From assembly GCA_903905735.1 (NCBI GenBank), contig CAIVHU010000034.1, positions 1-36,697 on the forward strand: a stretch of DNA of 36,697 nt, in the 5' to 3' direction. The number at the start of each line of letters is the position of its first letter. Position 1 is the stretch's first letter. The stretch comes from an uncultured beta proteobacterium. Its GTDB lineage: Bacteria; Pseudomonadota; Gammaproteobacteria; Burkholderiales; Burkholderiaceae_C. The position numbers and the translations under genes are program-made. Shown piece after piece: positions 15,262 through 24,872 of the stretch. The notes beneath the pieces were generated by a model. It searched no databases. It saw only the letters and a program-made list of their open reading frames with translations, and had not been told where the DNA came from.

Positions 15262-18200
15262 ATGACCGATTTATCCACCGACTTCAAGGCCCTGGCCAAC
15301 TACCGCCCGACCCACAAAGTGCGCTTTGTCACGGCGGCCAGCCTGTTTGACGGGCACGACGCGGCCATCAACATCATGCGCCGCATCCTGCAAAGCATGG
15401 GCACCGAGGTGATCCACCTGGGCCACAACCGCAGCGTCGAAGAGGTCGTGACCGCCGCGCTGCAGGAAGACGTGCAGGGCATCGCCATCAGCTCCTACCA
15501 GGGCGGGCATGTGGAGTATTTCAAATACATGGTGGATCTACTGCGCCAGCGTGGCGGCGAACATATCCAGGTGTTTGGCGGCGGCGGTGGCGTGATCGTG
15601 CCCAGCGAGATTGCCGAATTGCATGCCTATGGCGTGCAACGCATCTTCAGCCCGGAAGACGGCCAGCGCATGGGCCTGGCGGGCATGATTGGTGACATGG
15701 TGAAGCGCTGCGACCAGGACATCTCCGGCTTTGCGCCAACCAGCATTGAGGCGATTCAGGGACACACCGACCAAAGCTGGCGCGCGCTGGCGCAGCTCAT
15801 CACGGCGCTGGAGAACGAAGAAGCTTCCGGGCAGAGCAAGGGCCAGCGTTCCAAGCCTTTATCGGCCCTAGCCCTTGATATAAAAGCGCAGGCGGCTACA
15901 AAAAAGATACCAGTTCTGGGTATCACCGGCACCGGCGGGGCAGGTAAATCGTCGCTCACCGATGAGCTGATCCGCCGACTGAGACTCGACCAGAACGACA
16001 GCCTGCGCGTGGCCGTGATCAGCATTGACCCGAGCCGACGCAAGAGCGGTGGCGCGCTGCTGGGTGACCGTATCCGCATGAACGCCATCAACCCGTGGCA
16101 GAACGGCCCCAAGGTCTTCATGCGCAGTCTGGCCACGCGCGACTTTGGCTCGGAGATCAGCGCCGCCCTGCCCGACGTGATTACCGCCTGCAAGGTGGCC
16201 GGGTTCGATCTGATCATTGTCGAAACCTCGGGCATTGGCCAGGGCGACGCGGCCATCGTGCCGCATGTGGACGTGCCGCTGTATGTGATGACCCCCGAGT
16301 TCGGAGCGGCCAGCCAGCTCGAAAAGATTGACATGCTGGACTTTGCCGAGTTCGTCGCCATCAACAAGTTTGACCGCAAGGGTGCCAGCGATGCGCTGCG
16401 CGACGTGGCCAAACAGGTGCAACGCAACCGCGAGGCCTTTGGTGTGCCGCCCGAGCAGATGCCAGTGTTTGGCACCATGGCTGCGCGTTTCAACGACGAC
16501 GGTGTGACTGCGCTGTATCAGGCACTCAAAGTGCGGCTGGCCGAACTTGGCCTGACCCTTGGAGCTTCGCAACTGCCCACCGTGGCCGTGCGTCACAGCA
16601 CGAACCAGAGCCCGGTGGTGCCCGCCGCGCGCACGCGCTACCTGGCCGAAATCGCCGACACGGTGCGTGGTTACAAGAAGAAAGCCCGCGCTCAGGCCCG
16701 GTTGGCACGTGAAATCCAACAGTTACGCGCCGCCGCTGCCATGCTGGAGGTGGACCGCCCCGGCAAGGCCAAGGCCTCTGAAGCTGCGCTCGACCTGGCC
16801 CAGCAACGGGAAGATCGGCTCGATCCCGCTGCCCGCAAACTGCTGGTGCAGTGGCCCGAGATGCAACGCGCCTACGCCGGTGACGAATACGTGGTGAAGA
16901 TCCGCGACAAGGAACTGCGTACCGCGCTGACCACCAAAACGCTCAGCGGCACCACCATCCGCAAGGTCTGCCTGCCACAGTATGAAGACCACGGCGAAAT
17001 CCTCAAATGGCTGATGCTCGACAACGTGCCCGGCAGCTACCCCTACACCGCGGGCACCTTCGCCTTCAAGCGGGAAAACGAAGACCCCACGCGCATGTTT
17101 GCCGGTGAAGGTGATCCGTTTCGCACCAACAAGCGCTTCAAGCTGCTGAGCTCGGGCATGCCCGCCAAACGGCTAAGCACCGCGTTTGACTCGGTCACGC
17201 TCTACGGCAATGACCCCGATCCGCGCCCGGACATTTACGGCAAGGTCGGCAACAGTGGCGTGTCGATCGCCACGATTGACGACCTGAAAGTGCTGTACGG
17301 CGGCTTTGACTTATGCAGCCCCAACACCAGCGTCAGCATGACCATCAACGGCCCCGCGCCGAGCATTCTGGCCATGTTCATGAATGCCGCCATCGACCAG
17401 AACCTGGAAAAGTTTGCTGCAGACAACGGCCGTGAACCCACCGACACCGAGGCATTGAAGATCCGCGAATGGGTGCTTGCCAATCTGCGCGGCACGGTGC
17501 AGGCGGACATCCTGAAAGAAGACCAGGGCCAGAACACCTGCATCTTCAGCACCGAGTTCAGTCTCAAAGTCATGGGCGACATCGCCAGTTACTTCGTACA
17601 TCACAACGTGCGCAACTTCTACAGCGTGTCCATCAGCGGCTACCACATCGCCGAAGCCGGTGCCAACCCGATCAGCCAGCTGGCGTTCACGCTCTCCAAC
17701 GGCTTCACCTTTGTCGAAGCCTACCTGGCGCGCGGCATGCACATCGACGACTTTGCGCCGAACCTGAGTTTCTTCTTCAGCAACGGCATGGACCCCGAAT
17801 ACACGGTGATGGGCCGGGTGGCGCGGCGCATCTGGGCGGTGGCGATGAAGGAAAAGTATGGTGCCAACGAGCGCAGCCAGAAACTGAAGTACCACATCCA
17901 GACCAGTGGCCGCAGCCTGCACGCGCAGGAAATCCAGTTCAACGACATCCGCACCACCTTACAGGCGCTGATTGCCATCTATGACAACTGCAACAGCCTG
18001 CACACCAACGCGTTTGACGAAGCCATCACCACGCCGACCGAGGATTCGGTGCGCCGCGCCAGGGCGATCCAGCTCATCATCAACCGCGAATGGGGTCTGG
18101 CCAAAAACGAGAACCCGTCACAGGGCGCGTTCATCATCGAAGAATTGACCGAGCTGGTGGAAGAAGCGGTGTTGCTGGAGTTCGAGCGCATCACCGAGCG

Positions 18201-18588
18201 CGGCGGCGTGCTGGGGGCCATGGAAACCGGCTACCAGCGCGGCAAGATCCAGGACGAGTCGATGCACTACGAGATGTTAAAACACACCGGCGAGTTGCCC
18301 ATCATCGGTGTCAACACCTTCCGCAACCCGCATGGCGACCCGGTCAACGACAAGCTGGAGTTGGCGCGCAGCACCGAGGAAGAAAAGCAGAGCCAACTCA
18401 CCCGCCTGGCCGATTTCCACACCCGCCACGCGGCAGAAGCCCCTGGGCAGCTCAAGCGCCTGCAGCAAGCGGTGATCGACAACAAAAACGTGTTTGAGGT
18501 GCTGATGGACGCGGTGCGCTGCTGCTCACTGGGGCAGATCACCAACGCACTGTTTGAGGTGGGTGGACAGTACCGGCGGAATATGTGA
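15262..18588 (+). CDS. icmF: Fused isobutyryl-CoA mutase IcmF
   Basis: This 1108-aa adenosylcobalamin-dependent acyl-CoA mutase joins a B12-binding domain, a MeaB-type G-protein chaperone and a substrate-binding TIM barrel in one chain. It interconverts isobutyryl-CoA and n-butyryl-CoA, and related pairs. The B12 domain shows [20 protein letters not shown] and [17 protein letters not shown]. The GTPase shows P-loop [13 protein letters not shown] near residue 220, [34 protein letters not shown] and NKFDRKGA. The mutase part has [40 protein letters not shown] and the [14 protein letters not shown] stretch. The start is ATG 15262 with GGAGA upstream; the frame is open from 15145 without similarity. 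Residues ~197-217, linking the first two domains, are encoded by a hairpin repeat copy. Confidence 0.95.
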   Translation: MTDLSTDFKALANYRPTHKVRFVTAASLFDGHDAAINIMRRILQSMGTEVIHLGHNRSVEEVVTAALQEDVQGIAISSYQGGHVEYFKYMVDLLRQRGGEHIQVFGGGGGVIVPSEIAELHAYGVQRIFSPEDGQRMGLAGMIGDMVKRCDQDISGFAPTSIEAIQGHTDQSWRALAQLITALENEEASGQSKGQRSKPLSALALDIKAQAATKKIPVLGITGTGGAGKSSLTDELIRRLRLDQNDSLRVAVISIDPSRRKSGGALLGDRIRMNAINPWQNGPKVFMRSLATRDFGSEISAALPDVITACKVAGFDLIIVETSGIGQGDAAIVPHVDVPLYVMTPEFGAASQLEKIDMLDFAEFVAINKFDRKGASDALRDVAKQVQRNREAFGVPPEQMPVFGTMAARFNDDGVTALYQALKVRLAELGLTLGASQLPTVAVRHSTNQSPVVPAARTRYLAEIADTVRGYKKKARAQARLAREIQQLRAAAAMLEVDRPGKAKASEAALDLAQQREDRLDPAARKLLVQWPEMQRAYAGDEYVVKIRDKELRTALTTKTLSGTTIRKVCLPQYEDHGEILKWLMLDNVPGSYPYTAGTFAFKRENEDPTRMFAGEGDPFRTNKRFKLLSSGMPAKRLSTAFDSVTLYGNDPDPRPDIYGKVGNSGVSIATIDDLKVLYGGFDLCSPNTSVSMTINGPAPSILAMFMNAAIDQNLEKFAADNGREPTDTEALKIREWVLANLRGTVQADILKEDQGQNTCIFSTEFSLKVMGDIASYFVHHNVRNFYSVSISGYHIAEAGANPISQLAFTLSNGFTFVEAYLARGMHIDDFAPNLSFFFSNGMDPEYTVMGRVARRIWAVAMKEKYGANERSQKLKYHIQTSGRSLHAQEIQFNDIRTTLQALIAIYDNCNSLHTNAFDEAITTPTEDSVRRARAIQLIINREWGLAKNENPSQGAFIIEELTELVEEAVLLEFERITERGGVLGAMETGYQRGKIQDESMHYEMLKHTGELPIIGVNTFRNPHGDPVNDKLELARSTEEEKQSQLTRLADFHTRHAAEAPGQLKRLQQAVIDNKNVFEVLMDAVRCCSLGQITNALFEVGGQYRRNM
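15852..15911 (-). repeat. Hairpin repeat copy in frame within icmF
   Basis: Reverse-oriented copy: AAGCCTTTATCGGCCCTAGC, then CCTTGATATAAAAGCGCAGG and CGGCTACAAAAAAGATA. On the minus strand it reads as TAGCCGCCTGCGCTTTTATA followed by TCAAGGGCTAGGGCCGATAA, matching the family. It is read through by icmF as [19 protein letters not shown], in the linker between the B12-binding and GTPase domains, with no frame disturbance. Confidence 0.8.
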
Positions 18589-18603
18589 GCGTTTGCGTGC
18601 TGC

Positions 18604-18660
18604 ATATTCAATAGCTGACTGTGCTTGCCAGATCTGGGCTACAGGTCAAAATGGCATGTG
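18604..18660 (+). repeat. Intergenic hairpin repeat copy (degenerate)
   Basis: Plus-orientation copy directly after the icmF stop: ATTCAATAGCTGACTGTGCT, then TGCCAGATCTGGGCTACAGG and TCAAAATGG. The left boundary and the GGGCTACAGG arm match the family; the centre has diverged. Confidence 0.6.
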
Positions 18661-18680
18661 AATAGCGATTGGAAGCACCC

Positions 18681-18712
18681 ATAAAAAACAGCCCCAGAGG
18701 GCCGTTTTTTAT
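18681..18712. terminator. Bidirectional Rho-independent terminator
   Basis: ATAAAAAACAGCCCC and the following GGGCCGTTTTTTAT form a stem flanked by A-run and T-run, so it works in both directions. It separates icmF (plus) from the 55-aa protein gene (minus), which converge here. Confidence 0.8.
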
Positions 18713-18738
18713 GCCGCACACAGCGGCCAAAAAGTGGA

Positions 18739-18906
18739 TCAACCGCCTTTCTTGCAGCGCTTGCCGGGGTTCTTTTTGTTGTTGGTGGCCACGCCGCGCT
18801 CCAGGCTGCGCATCTGGCCGTGGCCAGCGGTGTAGCACACGCCTTTGGGGGCGACAGGGCGGGGAGTGGCTTTGCGCTCAGCTTCGGTACGAAATTCTTT
18901 GGCCAT
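18739..18906 (-). CDS. Small basic conserved-type hypothetical protein (55 aa)
   Basis: A 55-aa frame starts MAKEFRTEAERKATPRPVAP and ends NPGKRCKKGG. It is strongly cationic (Lys/Arg throughout), has two cysteines (one in GVCYTAGHG, one in GKRCKKGG), no signal peptide and no hydrophobic segment. GGAG lies about 10 bp before the ATG, and a good terminator follows the stop on the same strand, so a real transcription unit is likely. It starts 63 bp after the metH stop on the same strand. I do not recognise the family; a nucleic-acid or ribosome partner is conceivable from charge alone. Confidence 0.7.
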   Translation of the reverse strand: MAKEFRTEAERKATPRPVAPKGVCYTAGHGQMRSLERGVATNNKKNPGKRCKKGG

Positions 18907-18969
18907 GATGAATGGGCTCCGGCAAGTTGGTGAAAATGAACATTATCCTATTTTTTGCCAAGCTGCGAA

Positions 18970-20025
18970 TCAGGCCGCTTCCTTGTAGAAAAAAGTCCGC
19001 TGCAGCTTGCGCCCGGCCAGCGGGGCCACCTTGTCATGGATGGCGCCAATGTGGTCCGGCGTGGTGCCGCAGCAGCCACCCACGATGTTGACAAGGCCGT
19101 CGGCGGCAAATTCACCCACCAGTCGGCTGGTGACTTCGGGGGTTTCATCAAACCCGGTGTCGCTCATCGGATTGGGCAGGCCGGCGTTGGGGTAACAACT
19201 GATGAAGGTGTCAGGCGCGGCCTTGTTCAGCTCTTGAATGTACGGGCGCATCAGCGCGGCACCCAGCGCGCAATTCAGGCCGATGGCCAGCGGTTGGGCA
19301 TGGCGCACGCTGTGCCAGAAGGCCGTGACGGTCTGACCGGAGAGGATACGCCCGGAGGCGTCGGTGACGGTGCCGCTGATGATGATCGGCAGGCGCTCGC
19401 CGCTGGCGTCAAAGAACTCGTCGATGGCGAATAGCGCAGCCTTGGCGTTCAAGGTGTCAAAAACGGTTTCTACCAGCAGCACGTCGGCACCGCCCTGCAC
19501 CAGCGCTTGAACCTGCTCGTAATACGAGGCGCGCAGCTCTTCAAAGGTGACGTTGCGCGCGCCCGGGTCGTTCACATCGGGGCTGATGCTGGCAGTTTTG
19601 GGCGTGGGACCCAGTGCGCCAAGCACAAAGCGTGGCTTGTCAGGCGTGGAAAACTTGTCGCAGGCGGCGCGGGCCAATTTGGCCGAGGCCAGATTCATCT
19701 CGAACGCAAAATCCGCCATGTCGTAATCCGCCTGGGCGATGCGCGTGGCACCAAAGGTGTTGGTCTCGATCATGTCGGCGCCTGCGGCCAGGTAACGCTC
19801 ATGGATGTCGGTGATCACGTCCGGGCGCGTCAGGCTCAACAACTCATTGTTCCCCTTCACGTCTTTCGACCAGTTCTTGAAGCGCTCGCCCCGGTACTGG
19901 GCTTCGTCGAGTTTGAAGCGCTGGATCATGGTGCCCATGGCACCGTCAAGCACCAGAATGCGTTTTTCAAGAAGGGCGGGCAGCGCCTGGGCGCGGGTGT
20001 AGAGGCGTGTGATCATGGGGGGCAT
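18970..20025 (-). CDS. metH: Homocysteine S-methyltransferase module of methionine synthase (split MetH, N-terminal part)
   Basis: The 351-aa protein is the homocysteine-binding (Hcy) module of cobalamin-dependent methionine synthase. It has [20 protein letters not shown], the [20 protein letters not shown] segment and [16 protein letters not shown]. Zinc ligands are the Cys in [11 protein letters not shown] and the Cys pair in [14 protein letters not shown]. Full MetH (~1200 aa) also carries folate, cobalamin and reactivation modules; these are absent here and no such gene follows. Split metH is common in Comamonadaceae, but the second part usually adjoins. Starts at 20025 ([10 protein letters not shown]) and 20016 (MITRLYT) are both possible; neither has a clear ribosome site. 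No SAH or cobalamin riboswitch is visible in the 72 bp upstream. Confidence 0.92.
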   Translation of the reverse strand: MPPMITRLYTRAQALPALLEKRILVLDGAMGTMIQRFKLDEAQYRGERFKNWSKDVKGNNELLSLTRPDVITDIHERYLAAGADMIETNTFGATRIAQADYDMADFAFEMNLASAKLARAACDKFSTPDKPRFVLGALGPTPKTASISPDVNDPGARNVTFEELRASYYEQVQALVQGGADVLLVETVFDTLNAKAALFAIDEFFDASGERLPIIISGTVTDASGRILSGQTVTAFWHSVRHAQPLAIGLNCALGAALMRPYIQELNKAAPDTFISCYPNAGLPNPMSDTGFDETPEVTSRLVGEFAADGLVNIVGGCCGTTPDHIGAIHDKVAPLAGRKLQRTFFYKEAA

Positions 20026-20097
20026 TGTAGAAAGGGGATGTCAACGCAACGCCCCGCTGGGGCCTTGCCGACCTGTCGGGCGTGCCCTCATCACCTA

Positions 20098-22191
20098 TCA
20101 ACCGTGCCGAACGTCCAGGCAGTACGCCGTGAGTCCCGGGCTGGGTCTCTCTTGATCTGCGGGTGATTCAGGGCCCAGGTGCCGATCAGACCGAACCTCT
20201 TGGACAACCGTCACCCGCCCAGACCGACGCTCGCGCGCATCCTCCAGATTCCGGGGCAGCCCCGGATAGGCCAAGCCCTCAGGATGCCACTCGTGCAGCC
20301 TGACGACATATTGGGCAGCCATCTCGGGATGTCGCAGTGTCAAAGTCAAAGGGGCCTGAATCTGCAGCGTGGGATGCAGCCCGTTACTTGGCACGAAACT
20401 GCAGTAACGCACGCCAAATACCGCCAGCGGGCCATGTCGGTCATGTTCAGGACGCAAGGGAAGGCGCGTTTCGTTCACGTGGATGTGCCAGTCCATCCAG
20501 TTGCCCAGGGTGTTGACGCCTTCAGACTCTGAAGCGAGCGGCATCCACCGCACTTCGATCCGCGTGGTGCTGGCATCCACCCGCCTGGAGCTGCCGGTCT
20601 GCTCCGGGCTGGCTGCGTCTCCCACCAAAGGCCAGAATTCGAGGCCGCGCCAGAGTTCCAGCGTGCCAAAAGCCAGGTCCACCTTGCCGAAAAAGCGGTA
20701 CTCGTTTTGGCGCAACACCTGGCTGATTTCCGGGCTCAATCCGAGTCCGACCTCTTCCAGTTGGGCCAGCACCGCATCCAGATCCTTGTCCAGATAAAAA
20801 GGCAGTGCAAACCGGTCATGCAGTTCACGCCCCCAGTCGATCAGCGGCAAGGTGTAGGCTCGCGTGGCCAGCATGGCGATCACGGCCCGAAACAGGCAGG
20901 CGATGGCGGTGGCGCGTTGCGCCGTGTGCTGCATGCGCAGCGAGCGAAATTCCACCAGACCCAGCCGCCCTCTGCCGGGCAAATACGGGTTCCACAATTT
21001 CTCGATGTTGATTTCTGCCCGGTGGCTGTTGCCGACGGTGTCACACAAAAACGAGGCCAGACTTTTCCAGAGCAACTCGGGTGAAACATCCGGCGCACGC
21101 TCCAGAAGCGCCAGGGCCAGCACCAAGTCGTCAAACGCGTCTGTCCCGCGCTCATCGGGCCGGACAGACTGGCCACTGCCGCCGACAAAATCATGCGCAA
21201 ACAGATAGCTCAATGACGGGTGCCGGTTGAAAAAGCGCACCAGTCTGGGCAACAACTGCGGGTAGCGCACAAACGGACTCGTCTCTGGCGTGGCACCCCC
21301 AAACGTGATCTGGCCCGCGCCACCAGAATCTGCCACCTGCCCATTGAAATACAGCCGATACGGCGAGAGCTTGAGCACCGCCGCAGCGGCGTACACCTGC
21401 TTGCTGCGCCAAAGGAATTCGGTGCAATTGGGGCTGGGCGCGGTATTGACTTCGATCACCGCAGGATCTGGCGTGATGGTGTTGAGTTCCAGCGTGTCGT
21501 CCACCGGCGGGGTCGCACCGGTCAACACCAGGGCCTGCAGGCCACTGGCAAGCGTGGCGCGCTCGATGGCCGCAAGGACAGACCTGAAACGCTCAACGCC
21601 ACGGATAGCGGGCAGTTCAATCGCCGCACAACAGCGTGTGCCTGCATCGGTTTCGCCCGCCTTCTCAAAAGCGCGGATCAAAAAGACCAGCGTATCGTGT
21701 TCAGACTCACCTATGAGTGCCGTCACCTGCCAAGCTGGTTCGCTTTCACCTCTTTCAGCGTCGGCGCGTTTTACTGGCGCATCATGGCTGCCAAGCGCGT
21801 CAGACAAGGCCTGCGCCAATGCAGCAATGTCTGGCGAACCAGCGGGGACATCCGCGTTCACAAGCACAGGGTCTGGCGGACCAAACCAGATCGGCTTGCC
21901 ACTGCGGTTGCGTAGCTGCCCCAGGTTCCATCTGGGCAGCTTTTCGCCGGGATACAGCCGTCCAACGCTTCGCAGCAGCAAGCCACCGGGCATGAGGCTG
22001 CTCAATTGGCTCAGAAAAGCCTGGGCACGCAACTCCTTGTCGCCACCCAGAGCTGCATGCAACCACGGAGGGGCTTGTGCCTCACGGTCGGTGAAGGTGG
22101 GTTCGGACCCGACCCAGATGTCGAGCCCCAGTTCAGCCACGCGCGCATCATGGCGGCTGACCGCCCGTTCAAAAGCGTCTTCGATCCCCAT
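20098..22191 (-). CDS. Stand-alone DUF2126-type protein lacking the transglutaminase domain
   Basis: The 697-aa protein matches the C-terminal DUF2126 region of the large transglutaminase-like proteins: LGLDIWVGSEPTFTDREA near the start, GGLLLRSVGRLYPGEKLPRW, VIEVNTAPSPNCTEF, and then RLYFNGQVADSGGAGQITFG, GGATPETSPFVRYPQLL and FFNRHPSLSYLFAHDFVGGS. These glutamate-ligase-like proteins usually start with a ~290-aa transglutaminase-type domain, which is absent here; only 140 bp separate its ATG from the next gene upstream. They often sit beside alpha-E and circularly permuted ATP-grasp proteins in suspected peptide-forming clusters, but none is present in this window. Function is unknown. Confidence 0.82.
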   Translation of the reverse strand: MGIEDAFERAVSRHDARVAELGLDIWVGSEPTFTDREAQAPPWLHAALGGDKELRAQAFLSQLSSLMPGGLLLRSVGRLYPGEKLPRWNLGQLRNRSGKPIWFGPPDPVLVNADVPAGSPDIAALAQALSDALGSHDAPVKRADAERGESEPAWQVTALIGESEHDTLVFLIRAFEKAGETDAGTRCCAAIELPAIRGVERFRSVLAAIERATLASGLQALVLTGATPPVDDTLELNTITPDPAVIEVNTAPSPNCTEFLWRSKQVYAAAAVLKLSPYRLYFNGQVADSGGAGQITFGGATPETSPFVRYPQLLPRLVRFFNRHPSLSYLFAHDFVGGSGQSVRPDERGTDAFDDLVLALALLERAPDVSPELLWKSLASFLCDTVGNSHRAEINIEKLWNPYLPGRGRLGLVEFRSLRMQHTAQRATAIACLFRAVIAMLATRAYTLPLIDWGRELHDRFALPFYLDKDLDAVLAQLEEVGLGLSPEISQVLRQNEYRFFGKVDLAFGTLELWRGLEFWPLVGDAASPEQTGSSRRVDASTTRIEVRWMPLASESEGVNTLGNWMDWHIHVNETRLPLRPEHDRHGPLAVFGVRYCSFVPSNGLHPTLQIQAPLTLTLRHPEMAAQYVVRLHEWHPEGLAYPGLPRNLEDARERRSGRVTVVQEVRSDRHLGPESPADQERPSPGLTAYCLDVRHG

Positions 22192-22331
22192 TTGTTTGCG
22201 GCCCCAGAGTTACATCAACTTGCCAGTCCATCGGGCAAACGTCGCGTTCGACGCTGATCAATGCATGTGTTTGATGGCGTACGGTGCAAGCAAATAATGC
22301 GCCATGTCCCTGAGAGCCCGGCCGAAAACGC

Positions 22332-22658
22332 TCAGTGATGGACCGCTGGCCGGATTTCTGACGCAGCGCGCATGGCAAAGTGACCGCCGTCACGCTGGTA
22401 AGCGGCAAGATGGCACTCCAGCGCGGCCATCAAATGGTCGATGCGCTCAAGAAACTCATCCTTGCTGAGGCAGGGGTTCTCGGTGAACATGTCGAGCGCC
22501 TGGTCCGCAATGTCCTCTTTACCGGCGCGTCGGGCCCAGCCCTTGCAGTTGCAATAGGCCAGCAAGGCCAGTCGCCCCAGTTTGTCGGCTCTGCGCGCAA
22601 AGTGCAGATCGGCAAGCAGGTCTTCCAGCTCCAGTTGAATCGTGAGGTTTGAGGTCAT
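22332..22658 (-). CDS. Hypothetical small soluble protein (108 aa)
   Basis: The frame from ATG 22658 gives 108 aa: an N-terminal helix-rich TSNLTIQLELEDLLADLHFA, ADKLGRLALLAYCNCKGWAR with a C-x-C pair, and TENPCLSKDEFLERIDHLMA. It is mostly alpha-helical, with no signal peptide. The frame remains open to 22847, but that stretch is cysteine-rich and unlike a normal N-terminus; ATG 22673 is another possible start. It is divergent from recQ. I do not recognise the family, and its 108 residues with ordered heptad-like Leu spacing suggest a real protein. Confidence 0.6.
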   Translation of the reverse strand: MTSNLTIQLELEDLLADLHFARRADKLGRLALLAYCNCKGWARRAGKEDIADQALDMFTENPCLSKDEFLERIDHLMAALECHLAAYQRDGGHFAMRAASEIRPAVHH

Positions 22659-22850
22659 GTTGCAATGCAGCATAGGTGCCGTTTCTGACTCCAGACTTGC
22701 ACATTCAAGAATATCAGGCGGTTGTGGCCCGCAGGTCACACACCCGTGGCGACCTGGTTGAAGATTCAATACATTCGCACGCGACGCACAGTTGTGACCG
22801 GTGTGACAATAGCGCGGCGACGCATCTGCCATGACCGCATAGCGCAACGA

Positions 22851-22914
22851 ACTTATATACTTTTTCGGCCTCTAGCCCTTATATGACAAGCGCTGGCAGC
22901 TATTTTTATCGTAG
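22851..22914 (-). repeat. Hairpin repeat copy at the recQ start (near consensus)
   Basis: Reverse-oriented copy: TTATATACTTTTTCGGCCTC, then TAGCCCTTATATGACAAGCG and CTGGCAGCTATTTTTATCG. Minus-strand reading gives ATAGCTGCCAGCGCTTGTCA then TATAAGGGCTAGAGGCCGAA, an excellent match. The first ATG of the recQ frame (22883) lies within it. Confidence 0.85.
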
Positions 22915-24769
22915 TATTCCTTTGTCCATCACCTCCATTCTTCAAGACGTTTTTGGCTACCAGGCCTTTCGCGGGCCGCAGCAGGCCATCATTGAGCACG
23001 TGACGGCAGGTGGCGACGCGCTGGTGCTGATGCCCACCGGCGGCGGCAAAAGCCTGTGTTACCAGATCCCGGCCATCGCCCGCCAAAGTGCCGGACAGGG
23101 CATCACGGTGGTGATTTCGCCGCTGATCGCGCTGATGCACGACCAGGTGGGTGCGCTGCATGAGGCGGGCGTCAAGGCCGAGTTTTTGAACTCCACGCTG
23201 TCATTCGAGCAGGCCAGCCAGGTCGAGCGTCGCTTGCTGCAGGGCGATATCACCCTGCTCTACGCCGCACCCGAGCGCGTGACCACACCGCGTTTTCTGG
23301 CGCAACTCGATTCGCTGCAAGAACGTGGCCTCTTGAGCCTGTTTGCCATTGACGAGGCGCATTGCGTGAGCCAGTGGGGCCACGACTTCCGCCCAGAATA
23401 CCGCGCACTCACCGTGCTTCACGAGCGTTATGCCAGCGTGCCGCGCATTGCGCTGACCGCCACCGCCGACGCGCTGACGCGTGCCGACATCATCGAACGG
23501 CTGCAGTTGCAGGAAGCGCGGCTGTTCATCAGCAGTTTTGACCGGCCCAATATCCGCTACACCATCGTCGAAAAGCGTGAAGCCACGCAACAGTTGCTGC
23601 GTTTCATCCAGGACGAGCACATGGGGGACGCGGGCGTGGTGTATTGCCAGTCGCGCAAAAAGGTCGAAGACACGGCTGATTTGCTGTGCGACAACGGCAT
23701 CGCCGCCCTGCCCTACCACGCCGGGCTGGACCCGAAGGTGCGCCAGGCCAATCAGGACCGTTTTTTGCGCAGCGAAGGCATCGTGATGGTGGCCACGATC
23801 GCCTTTGGCATGGGCATCGACAAACCCGATGTGCGTTTTGTGGCGCACCTGGACATGCCCAAAAACATCGAAGGCTACTACCAGGAAACCGGCCGCGCCG
23901 GACGCGACGGCGAGCCCGCCGATGCCTGGATGTGTTACGGCTTGCAGGACGTGGTTAACCAGCGCCGCATGATCGACGAGAGCCCGGCCGAGGAAGCCTT
24001 CAAACAGGGCCTGCGTGGCAAGCTTGATGCGCTCTTGGGCCTGGCCGAGGCCACCGACTGCCGTCGCGTGCGCCTGCTGCGCTACTTTGACGAAGCCAGC
24101 ACGGACTGTGGCAATTGCGACAACTGCCTGCAAGCCCCGGACGTGTGGGACGCCACCGACGCCGCGCGCAAGCTGTTGTCCACCGTTTACCGCGTGCAAC
24201 AAATGAGCGGTTTTGGCTTTGGCGCGGGGCACATCGTCGACATTTTGCGTGGCAAAGTCACTGACAAAGTCACGCAACGCGGACACGAAACGCTGAGCAC
24301 CTTCGGCATTGGTGCCGAGTTGTCCGAAACGCAGTGGCGCGCCGTGTTGCGCCAGTTGCTGGCGATTGGCGCGGTAGCCGTCGATGCTCAGGCGTTCAAC
24401 ACGCTGGCACTGACCGAGGTGTCGCGCGCCGTGCTCAAGGGCGAGGTGCCGATCCGGCTGCGCACGTCCCAGCCCAAGCACGCTGCGCGCAAGTCGCGAC
24501 GCAGCACCCCGCACGCCTCACCCCCCAAAACCGTGGCTGCGCTGGATGCGGCCCAGCAAGCGCGTTTTGCCGCGCTGAAAGCCTGGCGAGCCGGCGTAGC
24601 CAAAGAGCACAACCTGCCCGCCTACGTGATCTTTCACGATGCCACGTTGGCCGCCATCGCCCAGACCGCCCCGCGATCCCTTGAACAGTTGCAAGGCATC
24701 AGCGGCCTGGGTGTGCGCAAGCTCGAAGCCTATGGCGAGGCGGTGTTGCAGGTGATGAACGAAGACTGA
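22883..24769 (+). CDS. recQ: ATP-dependent DNA helicase RecQ
   Basis: This 3'-5' helicase has 628 aa from ATG 22883. It shows Walker [21 protein letters not shown] box [44 protein letters not shown] (motif VI) and the zinc Cys cluster [10 protein letters not shown]...CGNCDNCL. A winged-helix RQC domain follows, and then a C-terminal HRDC domain ([20 protein letters not shown] ... [13 protein letters not shown]). RecQ acts in recombination repair and fork processing. The start is uncertain: the ATG lies inside a hairpin repeat and gives the atypical [12 protein letters not shown], whereas TTG 22922 gives [20 protein letters not shown], the usual RecQ opening. Neither has a clear Shine-Dalgarno sequence. 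It converges with the chemoreceptor gene downstream. Confidence 0.95.
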   Translation: MTSAGSYFYRSIPLSITSILQDVFGYQAFRGPQQAIIEHVTAGGDALVLMPTGGGKSLCYQIPAIARQSAGQGITVVISPLIALMHDQVGALHEAGVKAEFLNSTLSFEQASQVERRLLQGDITLLYAAPERVTTPRFLAQLDSLQERGLLSLFAIDEAHCVSQWGHDFRPEYRALTVLHERYASVPRIALTATADALTRADIIERLQLQEARLFISSFDRPNIRYTIVEKREATQQLLRFIQDEHMGDAGVVYCQSRKKVEDTADLLCDNGIAALPYHAGLDPKVRQANQDRFLRSEGIVMVATIAFGMGIDKPDVRFVAHLDMPKNIEGYYQETGRAGRDGEPADAWMCYGLQDVVNQRRMIDESPAEEAFKQGLRGKLDALLGLAEATDCRRVRLLRYFDEASTDCGNCDNCLQAPDVWDATDAARKLLSTVYRVQQMSGFGFGAGHIVDILRGKVTDKVTQRGHETLSTFGIGAELSETQWRAVLRQLLAIGAVAVDAQAFNTLALTEVSRAVLKGEVPIRLRTSQPKHAARKSRRSTPHASPPKTVAALDAAQQARFAALKAWRAGVAKEHNLPAYVIFHDATLAAIAQTAPRSLEQLQGISGLGVRKLEAYGEAVLQVMNED

Positions 24770-24788
24770 CGGTCATGTGCCAGTCAAC

Positions 24789-24852
24789 TTCAAATGGAAT
24801 TGACCTCTAGCCCTTATAAATAAAGGGCTAGCAGCTACCTCTTAGATAGCAA
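24789..24852 (-). repeat. Hairpin repeat copy between recQ and chemoreceptor gene
   Basis: Reverse-oriented copy: CAAATGGAATTGACCTCTAG, then CCCTTATAAATAAAGGGCTA and GCAGCTACCTCTTAGATAGC. The core is a perfect 9-bp stem, CTAGCCCTT against AAGGGCTAG, with loop ATAAATA. In most copies this stem has one mismatch. Between convergent genes it might also act as a weak terminator, although no T-run follows. Confidence 0.8.
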
Positions 24853-24872
24853 AAGCAACCTCTAACCCAGGC

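Noticed and set aside
20026..20097. SAH or cobalamin riboswitch upstream of metH
   Set aside because: Only 72 bp are available and no conserved riboswitch core is visible.
22720..22815. GGTCACAC and GTGTGAC blocks between the hypothetical gene and recQ
   Set aside because: Inverted relation is loose, spacing is long, and no known operator fits.
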